A stretch of DNA of 10,842 bases from Actinomycetota bacterium (GTDB taxonomy: Bacteria > Actinomycetota > Geothermincolia > Fen-727 > Anoxymicrobiaceae), in NCBI GenBank assembly GCA_016649525.1, contig JAENXM010000043.1:1-10842 (forward strand). Reading direction: 5' to 3'. The notes beneath the pieces were generated by a model. The model worked only from the letters and a program-made list of their open reading frames with translations, searched no databases and was not told the origin of the DNA. Each line of letters starts with the position of its first letter. Position 1 is the first letter of the stretch. Position numbers and translations under genes: made by a program. This document shows positions 1 to 7,272 of the stretch, in pieces.

Positions 1-1
1 C

Positions 2-91
2 AAGGACGTCCGCGAGCTAACCGATGAAGAAAAGACTTATGAGACCCTGAAGGTCGACGGCGTCTGGTACGTGAACATCAAGCTCGGCTGA
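2..91 (+). CDS. C-terminal fragment of an unknown protein
   Basis: The window opens inside a reading frame that ends at TGA 89-91. Only 29 residues are visible; the last part reads LKVDGVWYVNIKLG. Codon choice (GTC, GAC, GGC, AAG, CTC, ATC) matches the other genes here, which supports real coding. A short 'VDGxWYV' strand before the stop is common at the end of small cone-shaped or lipoprotein-type domains such as SnoaL/NTF2-like folds, but 29 residues are too few to assign a family. The start lies outside the window. Confidence 0.6.
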   Translation, partial: KDVRELTDEEKTYETLKVDGVWYVNIKLG

Positions 92-102
92 GGGCTTGCC
101 CT

Positions 103-132
103 CCTGGGGGAGCAGCTCGACGAGCTCCCAGG
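103..132 (+). other. GC-rich hairpin after the first gene
   Basis: CCTGG...GAGC (from 103) can pair with GCTCCCAGG (124-132), giving about 9 bp with a 2-nt bulge. The inner sequence AGCTCGACGAGCT is itself palindromic. It lies 12 nt after the stop of the first gene, where a terminator would be expected. No T-run follows, so it is not a standard intrinsic terminator; it could stabilise the 3' end or be chance in GC-rich DNA. Confidence 0.25.
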
Positions 133-274
133 GGCGCCTGATGGGCTCATCCATGCCGACCTTTATCACATCTCTCGTCATTCGGTCGCCGACTTTCAAC
201 GAGATCTCCTGTCCTTGTAGATTCGTACCGCCGATCAAGCAGGCACAGACTGAAGGGTCCCTACGCGAAAACCC

Positions 275-280
275 TATAAT
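275..280 (+). promoter_or_regulatory. Possible -10 box for the acetyltransferase gene
   Basis: A perfect TATAAT lies in an AT-rich patch (about 270-300) that stands out in a GC-rich region. No good -35 hexamer sits 16-18 nt upstream, so the promoter is weak or relies on an activator. If used, transcription would start near 287, upstream of the chosen GTG start at 336. It would also rule out the in-frame ATG at 279, which overlaps the box. Confidence 0.35.
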
Positions 281-335
281 GTCTTATATATTATACTTCT
301 ACAGAATCGCAGGCCGGACTCATGGGGGTTTCCTG

Positions 336-1163
336 GTGTTGGGCAAGGATAAGGAAGAGAAGAGCCGGGAGGACCGGGCCGATGGCGCGCAGAGGCGAAA
401 GCGCGCCGGGTCCTCGAAGGACACCCTGCCAGGAAAACCGACCTTCGTGAGCGGTTGGGACAGGCCTGTGCCGCTGGCGGAGGTGAAAGAGCCCGAGGCC
501 GAGGTAGAGTCCGAGGCCCCGCAAAAAAAGAACACGCGCACGCTCGAGACGAAGAAGGGAAAGGTCTACCTGGAGAACTACTGCCCGGTCGAGAAGCTGG
601 AAAAGCTGACCGTGGATGCGGGGATCATGATGTTCAGCCGCAACGACCCCGGAAGGCAGAAGCGTGCCCTGATGAACGTGAGCAGGTTGAAGGGCGGCAA
701 CGTAATCGTCGGCTTGCAGGAGGATCGCCTCGTGTCGTACATAGGGATCCACCGCCCATCGGAGCGCGAGAGATGGGGGAAGCCTGCGTACCCCTGGCTC
801 TACGAGCTCGGTGCGATAGAGGTCAGCCGGAACTACCGCAGGATGGGGCTGGCGGAGGCGATGCTCGAGGTCGCGTTCGACGACCCTTTCTATGATGACA
901 AGATAATGCTCACCACGGGTTTCACATGGCACTGGGACCTCGAGGGGGCCGGGCTCGACATGACGCGATACCGATCACTGGGGATAGGGCTCTTCAGCCG
1001 CTACGGCTTCATGGAGATGGGGACCGACGAGCCGAACGTGACGATGGATTCGTCCAACCTCTTTTTGGTGAGGTTGGGCAATGACGTCTCTTTCTCCCGT
1101 TATCAGAAGTTCGCGTCCCTCTTGTTCTCGAATGACTGGGAGGCGATGCTCCGGGGCTTCTGA
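336..1163 (+). CDS. acuA: AcuA-family GNAT N-acetyltransferase with charged N-terminal extension
   Basis: The protein is 275 aa from the chosen GTG. Residues from about 77 to the end match the AcuA family as I recall it: ERW (145-147), then LGAIEVSRNYRRMGLAEAM (158-176), containing the acetyl-CoA loop RxxGxA (168-173), then TTGFTWHWDLEG (193-204) and TDEPNV (230-235). In Bacillus subtilis, AcuA acetylates a catalytic lysine of acetyl-CoA synthetase and switches it off. The substrate here is inferred, since no acsA, acuB or acuC gene is in view. Residues 1-75 are an added lysine/glutamate/proline-rich, probably disordered segment that B. subtilis AcuA lacks. The start is uncertain: GTG 336 has a G-rich stretch 7 nt upstream; TTG 339 and ATG 279 are in-frame alternatives. 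The gene converges on the bisphosphatase gene with 34 bp between stops. Confidence 0.85.
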   Translation: MLGKDKEEKSREDRADGAQRRKRAGSSKDTLPGKPTFVSGWDRPVPLAEVKEPEAEVESEAPQKKNTRTLETKKGKVYLENYCPVEKLEKLTVDAGIMMFSRNDPGRQKRALMNVSRLKGGNVIVGLQEDRLVSYIGIHRPSERERWGKPAYPWLYELGAIEVSRNYRRMGLAEAMLEVAFDDPFYDDKIMLTTGFTWHWDLEGAGLDMTRYRSLGIGLFSRYGFMEMGTDEPNVTMDSSNLFLVRLGNDVSFSRYQKFASLLFSNDWEAMLRGF

Positions 1164-1197
1164 CACGTCTCGGAAGCGGTCAGACCCTGTTTTCTGT

Positions 1198-2295
1198 CTA
1201 TACCGGCTTGAAGCGGTCCTTCAGCTTCTTCATCACCGACGGCATCGTCGTGTATTCCATCTCATCGAGCGGCAGGCGGTGCGGCTCGAAGGGTCCGTGC
1301 CTCCGCAGGTAATCGGCCGCGTCGAGCGCCATCTGCCTGGCGTTGTCGTAGCTCTTGTCCGCGAACATGTCGCGCGGCCCGATGAGATTGCCCTCCTTCA
1401 ACTGGAACCCCAGCGCAACTACCCTCGGTGGACCATCGAAACGTGTAGGAGTGTCGTCCTCCGTGCCGACAGGCATAAGGGGGCCGTGGTGGGAGCCTCT
1501 CATCCAGCCGGCGACAGCGTGAGGAAACGAGAACGGCTCGAGTACCTCTCCTACCGCGGGGAGACCGCTCTGCGAGCGGACCGCCATGACCGGGTCGTCC
1601 TTCCCGACGTACCGGCCAGCCATCAGGAAGAGCCTTTGCGTCGAGGTCACCGCCACCGGCTCGTCGGAGTTCTTGCGGAATATGTGACTGATGACGTAAC
1701 GGGACGGGGAGCCTATGAAGACGAGCATGTCGTACATCTCTTCGGGCATGCTGAAGATGATCTTTCGCTCGCCGATGAGGTCGAGGACCTCGTAGCGGAA
1801 GCCGTCATGCATGCTGGGGTCTATCACGAGGCCGATCGTGTTGAAGGGGTCCGCGAACATCTTGTACAGAGGGAAGTTCCAGGCGCCCGGCTCCGTCTTG
1901 TCCGCGAGGAATATTATGATCGGCTCGGAGGGGCGTTCCTCGATTGTCATCTCCGCGAACCCGGGGCCCATCCCCTTGAGGTTTCCGCTGAAGGCGTCGA
2001 CCAGCAGGTCCTGGCCCGCGCCGTACTGGCCGTACTCCTTGGCCACATCGGTCATCTTGGTGAACGTGTCCCATGCGAACCTGTGGATCTCCTCGTTCTC
2101 GATGCCTTTCTTGTGGGTCATGATGAGGGCTATGTCATCACCGACCTCCGCGCGGCAGAAGTCGATCAGGAGGCCGTCTTTTTTCGCCTTATCCAGGCAG
2201 TCGGAGCACTTGTCCCTCAGGGCGGGATGCACGTCCGAGTGACCAACGAAGCCGCCGACGTCGGCCTTGATTATGCTTAGCGTGATTTCGGCCAT
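1198..2295 (-). CDS. fbp: Fructose-1,6-bisphosphate aldolase/phosphatase (class V, archaeal type)
   Basis: This 365-aa cytosolic enzyme is the bifunctional gluconeogenic type: it condenses glyceraldehyde-3-phosphate with dihydroxyacetone phosphate, then removes the 1-phosphate to give fructose-6-phosphate. The start MAEITLSIIKADVGG and the whole length fit the family. Visible key residues are D12, H19, D53, D54, Q95, D132 and K133 (metal and phosphate site), Y229 and K232 (Schiff-base lysine and partner tyrosine of the aldolase state), and D233, D234. Y229/K232 fall at the same numbers as I recall for the Thermoproteus enzyme. The ATG at 2295 is chosen over an upstream in-frame codon because a perfect AAGGAGG lies 7 nt before it. 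The gene is divergent from the Rrf2 regulator. This class is typical of archaea and deep-branching, often thermophilic or anaerobic bacteria, and suggests one-way gluconeogenesis. Confidence 0.96.
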   Translation of the reverse strand: MAEITLSIIKADVGGFVGHSDVHPALRDKCSDCLDKAKKDGLLIDFCRAEVGDDIALIMTHKKGIENEEIHRFAWDTFTKMTDVAKEYGQYGAGQDLLVDAFSGNLKGMGPGFAEMTIEERPSEPIIIFLADKTEPGAWNFPLYKMFADPFNTIGLVIDPSMHDGFRYEVLDLIGERKIIFSMPEEMYDMLVFIGSPSRYVISHIFRKNSDEPVAVTSTQRLFLMAGRYVGKDDPVMAVRSQSGLPAVGEVLEPFSFPHAVAGWMRGSHHGPLMPVGTEDDTPTRFDGPPRVVALGFQLKEGNLIGPRDMFADKSYDNARQMALDAADYLRRHGPFEPHRLPLDEMEYTTMPSVMKKLKDRFKPV

Positions 2296-2302
2296 GATAA
2301 AA

Positions 2303-2309
2303 CCTCCTT
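2303..2309 (-). promoter_or_regulatory. Strong Shine-Dalgarno site of fbp
   Basis: On the minus strand this reads AAGGAGG, 7 nt before ATG 2295. It is the best ribosome site in the window and decides the fbp start. Confidence 0.9.
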
Positions 2310-2345
2310 GCGTTTTGGACCCCACAGGCGAAATTGAGAGAACCT

Positions 2346-2354
2346 ATTATATCA
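2346..2354 (-). promoter_or_regulatory. Extended -10 promoter of fbp
   Basis: The minus strand reads TGATATAAT, an extended -10 (TGn) plus a consensus TATAAT. No convincing -35 lies 16-18 nt upstream, which is usual for extended -10 promoters. The expected transcript start is near 2339, giving a leader of about 45 nt that carries the strong ribosome site. Confidence 0.6.
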
Positions 2355-2421
2355 GATGAGAAACACTGTTGGCTGAGAACCGGTACGGCGGGTTCGTGGT
2401 CGCAGCACGTTGAATCCCGCG

Positions 2422-2451
2422 TTGACTGTATTCCTATCGACATGGTAGATT
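2422..2451 (+). promoter_or_regulatory. Promoter of the rrf2-desulfurase operon
   Basis: TTGACT (2422-2427) and TAGATT (2446-2451) are separated by 18 nt, a good sigma70-type pair. Transcription would begin near 2458, about 38 nt before the TTG start. The Rrf2 product may bind here, as IscR does at its own promoter, but I could not see a clear IscR-type palindrome. Confidence 0.55.
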
Positions 2452-2495
2452 ATTCGGGTTCCCAAAGAAGATTTTTCGATTAACGGAGATGTGAC

Positions 2496-2915
2496 TTGAA
2501 GCTTTCGACGAGGGCCCGGTACGGAATGAGGGCGATGCTCGACCTCGCGGTCAACTGGGAAGGCGGGCTTGTCCTCCTCAAAGACGTCGCGGAAAGACAG
2601 GGGATATCGAAGAGATACCTCGAGCACATGATGACGCTTCTCAGGAACAAGGGGCTCGTCGTGGCGGAGCGCGGGGCGCGAGGCGGATACCGGCTTGCGC
2701 GAAAGCCTGAGGAGATAGGGCTTGACGAGATCTTTGAGGCGCTCGAGGGTGAGATTGCCCCAGTTGAGTGCGTCAGGGACGCGTCCATCTGCGAAAGGGC
2801 GGGTGACTGTACGGTGAGGGATCTCTGGGGCGACATGACAAGGGCCATGCGGAGCGTACTGGAGGGCGAGACGCTCGCCGACCTCAGGCGCAGCTTTGAA
2901 AGGAAGATGAAGTGA
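2496..2915 (+). CDS. IscR-like Rrf2-family transcriptional regulator
   Basis: This 139-aa protein opens with MKLSTRARYGMRAMLDLA, the classic Rrf2 start. A winged helix-turn-helix follows: LKDVAERQGISKRYLEHMM (28-46), then the wing RGARGGYRLARKP (59-71). Three cysteines, C92, C99 and C105, sit where IscR holds its [2Fe-2S] cluster (C92, C98, C104 in E. coli), so it probably senses Fe-S status. The TTG at 2496 is chosen because the family motif starts there and GGAG lies 7 nt upstream. Its last codons overlap the desulfurase start by 4 nt (GTGA), so the two are translationally coupled. By analogy it would repress this operon when clusters are plentiful; that is inference. No isc scaffold gene follows. 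Confidence 0.92.
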   Translation: MKLSTRARYGMRAMLDLAVNWEGGLVLLKDVAERQGISKRYLEHMMTLLRNKGLVVAERGARGGYRLARKPEEIGLDEIFEALEGEIAPVECVRDASICERAGDCTVRDLWGDMTRAMRSVLEGETLADLRRSFERKMK

Positions 2916-4084
2916 GGACAGTCTACCTGGACCACGCGGCGACCACACCTCCTCTTGCCGAGGTGGCGGAGGCGATGAGACCTTTCCTCGCGGAGAAGTT
3001 CGGGAACCCCTCGGCGCTTTACGCCCTGGGGCGGGAGTCCCGCGCCGCGGTGGAGGAGGCCCGAAAGAAGGTCGCGTCTCTCATGGGGGCATCCGCGGAC
3101 GAGATATATTTCACCTCCGGCGGGAGCGAGTCGGATAACATGGCGCTTCTCGGGACCCTGCTCGCAAACGAGGAGAAGGGGAACCACCTCGTGACCACGG
3201 AGATAGAGCACCACGCGGTCCTGGAGACCGCGCACTTCTTGGCGGCGCACGGGTACGAGAGTACTTTTGTCGGCGTGGATTCGGACGGGGTCGTGAATCC
3301 CGATGACGTGAGGAAGGCGATAAGGCCCTCGACGGTGCTGGTCTCGGTGATGCATGCCAACAACGAGGTAGGAACGATCGAGCCGGTAAGGGAAATCGCC
3401 GACATATGCCGTGAGGCCGGTGTCTACTTTCACGCCGATGCCGTGCAGACGGTCGGCAACATAACTGTTGACGTGGGTGAGCTCGGGGCGGACCTCCTCA
3501 GCATGTCGGGGCACAAGCTCTACGGGCCCAAGGGGATCGGCGCCATCTATATAAAGAATGGGACGAGGGTGCACAGGCTCATCCACGGCGGCGAGCAGGA
3601 GAAGGGCATGAGGGCCGGGACCGAGAACATCGCCGGGATAGTGGGGTTGGGGGTGGCCGCGGAGGTCGCGAAAGGAGAGCTCGGCGAGAAGGTCGCGCGC
3701 GTAACGGCGCTGCGGGACCGGCTGTTGGACGGGATCAGGAGCTCCATCGAAGACGTGCTCTTGAACGGGCATCCTACGATTCGCCTGCCCAACAATGCGC
3801 ACTTCGGGATAAGGTTCGTTGAGGGCGAGGCGATATGCCTGCAGCTCGACACGGTCGGGATATGCGCGTCCACCGGTTCCGCCTGCTCATCCGAGACGCT
3901 GGAGCCGTCGCACGTCCTGCTCGCCATGGGCGTCGGCCCGCTCGAAGCGCACGGGTCGGTCAGGTTCTCTCTCGGCCGTGGCACGACCGAAGAGGAGATC
4001 GATTATGTGCTCGAGAAGTTCCCCCCTATCGTGGAGCGCCTGCGCTCGATGTCACCGCTCGCCCGGAAGGGACGGAACCGTTAG
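2912..4084 (+). CDS. iscS: Cysteine desulfurase (IscS/NifS family)
   Basis: This 390-aa PLP enzyme takes sulfur from L-cysteine, forming a persulfide for Fe-S cluster assembly or tRNA thiolation and leaving alanine. It begins with the family signature VYLDHAATTP. H101 stacks on PLP, D175 and Q179 hold the cofactor, and K202 in SMSGHKLYGPKG is the PLP lysine. C325 in STGSACSSETLEPSH is the persulfide cysteine on a mobile loop of group I type. Length matches IscS/NifS (about 390-400 aa). The start is GTG 2912, overlapping the regulator stop, with AGGAAG about 5 nt upstream. There is no scaffold gene (iscU/nifU) or tRNA thiolase (mnmA) downstream in the window, so the sulfur acceptor cannot be named from context. 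Its TAG stop overlaps the dnaE2 stop on the other strand. Confidence 0.95.
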   Translation: MRTVYLDHAATTPPLAEVAEAMRPFLAEKFGNPSALYALGRESRAAVEEARKKVASLMGASADEIYFTSGGSESDNMALLGTLLANEEKGNHLVTTEIEHHAVLETAHFLAAHGYESTFVGVDSDGVVNPDDVRKAIRPSTVLVSVMHANNEVGTIEPVREIADICREAGVYFHADAVQTVGNITVDVGELGADLLSMSGHKLYGPKGIGAIYIKNGTRVHRLIHGGEQEKGMRAGTENIAGIVGLGVAAEVAKGELGEKVARVTALRDRLLDGIRSSIEDVLLNGHPTIRLPNNAHFGIRFVEGEAICLQLDTVGICASTGSACSSETLEPSHVLLAMGVGPLEAHGSVRFSLGRGTTEEEIDYVLEKFPPIVERLRSMSPLARKGRNR

Positions 4085-7000
4085 CCTCCGGTTCCTGGAG
4101 TTACGTAACTGGCCGTCCCGTCTTCTGAGATCTCCGCTTCCCTGCCCGATGCGAACGGCGCGAGTGGCTCGAGGTCTGTCGCGATGAGGGACACGCTCCC
4201 GGTCCTGTCACCCACCCGGCCGGTGACCCTGAAGGCGCGCGACTGGCCGATGCGCGCGCCGAGGCGCTGGTAGGCGCGCGGGAAGATGGTGACCTCGAAC
4301 GTCCCTGCGAGGTCCTCGAGCGTGAGGAACTGCATGTACTCGCGGTTCTTGGTGACCGCGCGCCTCTGCGCTATCAGCCATCCGACGAGGCTCACCGTCT
4401 GCCCCAGTAGGCTCTCGAGTTCGGTGCTCTTCACCGCCGACTCGAGCTCGTCCGGCACCAGTATCTCGAGCGGGTGGGCGGAGACGCTCGCCTCGAGGTA
4501 GGTAAGCTCCATCTTGAGCTTCACCGCGCGCGTGTAGTCCGGGAGCCTCGGCAGGGCCTCCGGCGGGCTCACCTTTCTGACCTCGGCCAGGTCCAGGAGG
4601 GGCTCATCATCGGTGCCGCGCCGCGCCGAGCGGCCCTGCGGGTACATCATCTTGAGCTTCCAGAGAAGCTCGGGCCGCGTGTTCTCGAAAGAGTCGAAGG
4701 CACCGCACTTGATGAGGGTGGCGACCTCCCCCTCGGCGGCGTCGACCCGGGAGAGGAAATCCGACAGCGAGGTGAAAGGGAAGGCCGCCCTGGCCTCGAT
4801 GATCGAGTCGACCGTCCGGTGGGAGACACCCTTGACCCGCAGGAGACCGAAGTAGAGCGTCCCGTCTTTCACGCAGAAGTCGGACTCGCTGTGGTTCACG
4901 TCCGGGAGGGCGACCCTCACGCCGAGGCGCTTCGCCTCCTCCACGTAGACGGAGTGGTGGTAGAAGCCGGCCTCGTTGGCGAGCACCGCGGTCATGAACT
5001 CGGCCGGGAAGTGCGCCTTCAGGAACGCCGCCTGGTAGGAGAACTCGCCGTACGTCGCCGCGTGGGCCTTGGGGAAGCCGTATCCCGAGAACCGGGCGAG
5101 GCTTTCGAACACCGCCCGGGCGACCGGTCCGGGGACGCCGCGGTCTGCGGCGCCCGCGAGGAAGCCGGACCTGACGGCCTCCATCTGCTCGGGGGAACGC
5201 CTGTGGGTCATGGCGCGCCGCAGGTCGTCGGCCTCGGCGGGAGTGAAGCCCGCCACCGCCACCGCAGCCCGCATGACCTGCTCCTGGTAGACGAAAGTCC
5301 CTAACGACTCCGTGAGGATGGGTTCTAGGTCCGGGTGCAGGTAGACTACCGGCTCACGGCCCGCCCTGCGAAGGAGGAAGAGCTCCTTCATGCCGCTCCC
5401 GGAGGCGCCGGGCCGGATTAGGGCGATGGAGAGCGTCAGGTCCCCTATGTTCCCGGGCTTCATCGCCTGGAGCAGCGACCGCATGCCCGGGCTCTCTATC
5501 TGGAAGACCCCCAGCGTGCGCCCCTCGGAGAGGAGCCGCAGGGTGTCGGGGTCGTCGCGGGGGAAGCACTCCGGGTCGAGGCGCGCCGGGTGGTTGCGGG
5601 AGGCCTCCCTTGCCGTGTCCTCGATGACCGACAGCCCTTTCTGGCCGAGTATGTCCATCTTCACGAGGCCCAGCCTCTCGATCGGCCCCATGTCGTACTG
5701 CGTTATCACGAGCCCCTTGGTCGCCCGCTCCAGGGGCACGAGGTCTGTGAGCGGGCGGTCGGCTATCACCACCCCTCCCACGTGGATCGAGAGGTGGCGG
5801 GGGAACCCGTCCAGGCGGTCACAGACCTCGAGGATGCTCCTGTAAGGCTCCCTGTTTACCGGAAGGTCGCGGCACGAGGGTATCGCGGAGGCTGCCGCCT
5901 CTATCTCGCCCGCCCGGCAGTGCGGCAGGTTACGCGTGAACCTGTCGGCCTCCTCGGGGGAAAGCCCCATCGCGCGCGCCACGTCCCTCACCGCCATCCT
6001 CGCCTTCATGGTTGCGTAGGTGCAGATCATGGCGACGCGGTCGGAGCCGAACCTTCCGTAGATGTAATCGAGCACCTCGTCGCGCCGGCACCAGCTGACG
6101 TCGAGGTCTATGTCGGGGGGGTCGTCCCGGGTCGCCGAGAGGAAGCGCTCGAAGTACAGGTCGTGCTCGAGCGGGTCGATGTAGGTTATGCCGAGCACGT
6201 AGGCCACCATGCTGCCGGCCGCCGAGCCGCGCCCCGCCGCGGGTATGCCGCGCTCACGGCAGAACCTCGCGATGTCGTGGACGACCAGGAAATACGGGGT
6301 GAAGCCGAGCGCCTCGATGGTCTCGAGCTCCGTGTGCAGCCGCTCCAGCGCTTCGGTCGTCAGGGGCCGGTACCGCCGGGCCGCTCCCTCGAAGCAGAGC
6401 TTGGTCAGGTGTGAGAACGCCGTCTCGCCGGGCGGCAGGTCGGCGGCGGGGAAGAGCCGCGCGCCCAGGTTGAACCTGAACTCGCAGGCCCCGGCTATCT
6501 CGCGCGTGTTGGGTATCGCCCCGGGCGCCTCGCTGTAGGGGTAGGCCGAGAAGAGCTTCTCCATATCGGCGGTGGGCTTGAGGTGGCACCCCTCGTCCGA
6601 CACCTCTCCCGGCGGGATGCGGGTGACGGGGCATACGGTGCGGATGGCGTTGAGGGTGCGGTGCAGGTGATAGTCGCCTGGGCCCGCGAAGGCCACACGG
6701 TTGCTCGCCACGCAGGGGACGTTAAGGCCGCGGGCCGCATCGATGAGCTCCTCGGCCTCGCGGTGGCTTTCACGCGTCCCCGTGTTCGCGAGCTCGGCGT
6801 AGAGGTGGTCGCGGAAGACGGAGCGCGCCTCCGGAAGCGCTGCAGGGTCGCCGCAGAGCGCGAAGAGGCCCTCGCGGTAATCGGCAAGCCGGTCGAGCGA
6901 GAGCGGTGATTCACCGAGCTTGCCCTCGGTGACGGCGCGGCACAGGTTGCGGTAGCCCTCGTCGTTTTTCGCGATGAGGATAAGGCGTGTGCCGCCCTCG

Positions 7001-7209
7001 ACCTCGAGGTCACATCCGATTATCGGCTTTACGCCGGCTTCCTCCGCCGCCTCGAAGAAGCGCAACGCCCCGTAGAGGCCGTCCCTGTCGGTGAGGGCGA
7101 GCGCACCCATCTCGAGTTTGGCGCAGCGCGAGATAAGCTCCTCGATGGAGCTCCCACCGAAGAGGAGGCTGAAGTTGCTGTGGCAGTTCAGGTGAACGAA
7201 GTTTTTCAT
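4081..7209 (-). CDS. dnaE2: Error-prone DNA polymerase III alpha subunit, DnaE2/ImuC type
   Basis: This 1042-aa C-family polymerase is shorter than replicative DnaE (about 1150 aa) and lacks its tau-binding tail. In order: an N-terminal PHP domain (HLNCHSNFSLL at 6-16, LTDRDGLYG at 39-47); the palm with GRGSAAGS (326-333) and PDIDLD (365-370, catalytic D366 and D368); the third catalytic Asp in VKMDILG (D519); FVYQEQVM (639-646); a helix-hairpin-helix near 785-820; and an OB fold near 938-1015 (MQFLTLEDLAGTFEVTIFP). LTDRDGLYG and the HSNFS start are typical of DnaE2. It is the third gene after lexA and dinB, pointing to damage-induced translesion synthesis. No strong ribosome site precedes ATG 7209, though the family start motif fixes it. 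A repeat cluster lies just upstream. I cannot exclude that it is the only DnaE, but the context argues against that. Confidence 0.92.
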   Translation of the reverse strand: MKNFVHLNCHSNFSLLFGGSSIEELISRCAKLEMGALALTDRDGLYGALRFFEAAEEAGVKPIIGCDLEVEGGTRLILIAKNDEGYRNLCRAVTEGKLGESPLSLDRLADYREGLFALCGDPAALPEARSVFRDHLYAELANTGTRESHREAEELIDAARGLNVPCVASNRVAFAGPGDYHLHRTLNAIRTVCPVTRIPPGEVSDEGCHLKPTADMEKLFSAYPYSEAPGAIPNTREIAGACEFRFNLGARLFPAADLPPGETAFSHLTKLCFEGAARRYRPLTTEALERLHTELETIEALGFTPYFLVVHDIARFCRERGIPAAGRGSAAGSMVAYVLGITYIDPLEHDLYFERFLSATRDDPPDIDLDVSWCRRDEVLDYIYGRFGSDRVAMICTYATMKARMAVRDVARAMGLSPEEADRFTRNLPHCRAGEIEAAASAIPSCRDLPVNREPYRSILEVCDRLDGFPRHLSIHVGGVVIADRPLTDLVPLERATKGLVITQYDMGPIERLGLVKMDILGQKGLSVIEDTAREASRNHPARLDPECFPRDDPDTLRLLSEGRTLGVFQIESPGMRSLLQAMKPGNIGDLTLSIALIRPGASGSGMKELFLLRRAGREPVVYLHPDLEPILTESLGTFVYQEQVMRAAVAVAGFTPAEADDLRRAMTHRRSPEQMEAVRSGFLAGAADRGVPGPVARAVFESLARFSGYGFPKAHAATYGEFSYQAAFLKAHFPAEFMTAVLANEAGFYHHSVYVEEAKRLGVRVALPDVNHSESDFCVKDGTLYFGLLRVKGVSHRTVDSIIEARAAFPFTSLSDFLSRVDAAEGEVATLIKCGAFDSFENTRPELLWKLKMMYPQGRSARRGTDDEPLLDLAEVRKVSPPEALPRLPDYTRAVKLKMELTYLEASVSAHPLEILVPDELESAVKSTELESLLGQTVSLVGWLIAQRRAVTKNREYMQFLTLEDLAGTFEVTIFPRAYQRLGARIGQSRAFRVTGRVGDRTGSVSLIATDLEPLAPFASGREAEISEDGTASYVTPGTGG

Positions 7210-7229
7210 CGTGCATCAACCGGCCGTCC

Positions 7230-7271
7230 TTTAGCCCGGCCTACAGTTTTAGCCCGGCCTCTCAGGCCGGG
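7230..7271. repeat. Palindromic repeat cluster, left part with an 8-bp hairpin
   Basis: AGCCCGGCCT occurs at 7233-7242 and again at 7251-7260. The second copy is followed by CTC and its inverted form AGGCCGGG (7264-7271), giving a perfect 8-bp stem with a 3-nt loop. The same core recurs in the tandem repeat to the right, so the whole 7230-7353 stretch is one REP-like cluster. It fills most of the gap between dinB and dnaE2. Confidence 0.8.
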
Positions 7272-7272
7272 T

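Noticed and set aside
279..335. Upstream ATG 279 as the acetyltransferase start
   Set aside because: It overlaps the TATAAT box, has no ribosome site at normal distance, and would add residues unrelated to the family.
1164..1197. Bidirectional terminator between acuA and fbp
   Set aside because: The 34-bp gap holds only the short GGTCAGACC palindrome and a TTTT run without a proper stem.
1081..2280. Long plus-strand open frame (399 codons) opposite fbp
   Set aside because: It is the antisense shadow of fbp. Its translation is low-complexity R/H/V-rich with no family motif, while the minus strand encodes a complete enzyme with all key residues.
2410..2460. IscR-type palindromic operator at the rrf2 promoter
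   Set aside because: The TTGACT...ATCGACA region does not form a convincing inverted repeat matching the known IscR box.
2480..3802. Long minus-strand open frame opposite the rrf2-desulfurase operon
   Set aside because: Antisense shadow in GC-rich coding DNA; no recognisable domain, and it runs across two well-supported genes.
4474..5304. Plus-strand open frames within the dnaE2 region
   Set aside because: Shadows of dnaE2; the polymerase motifs lie on the minus strand throughout.
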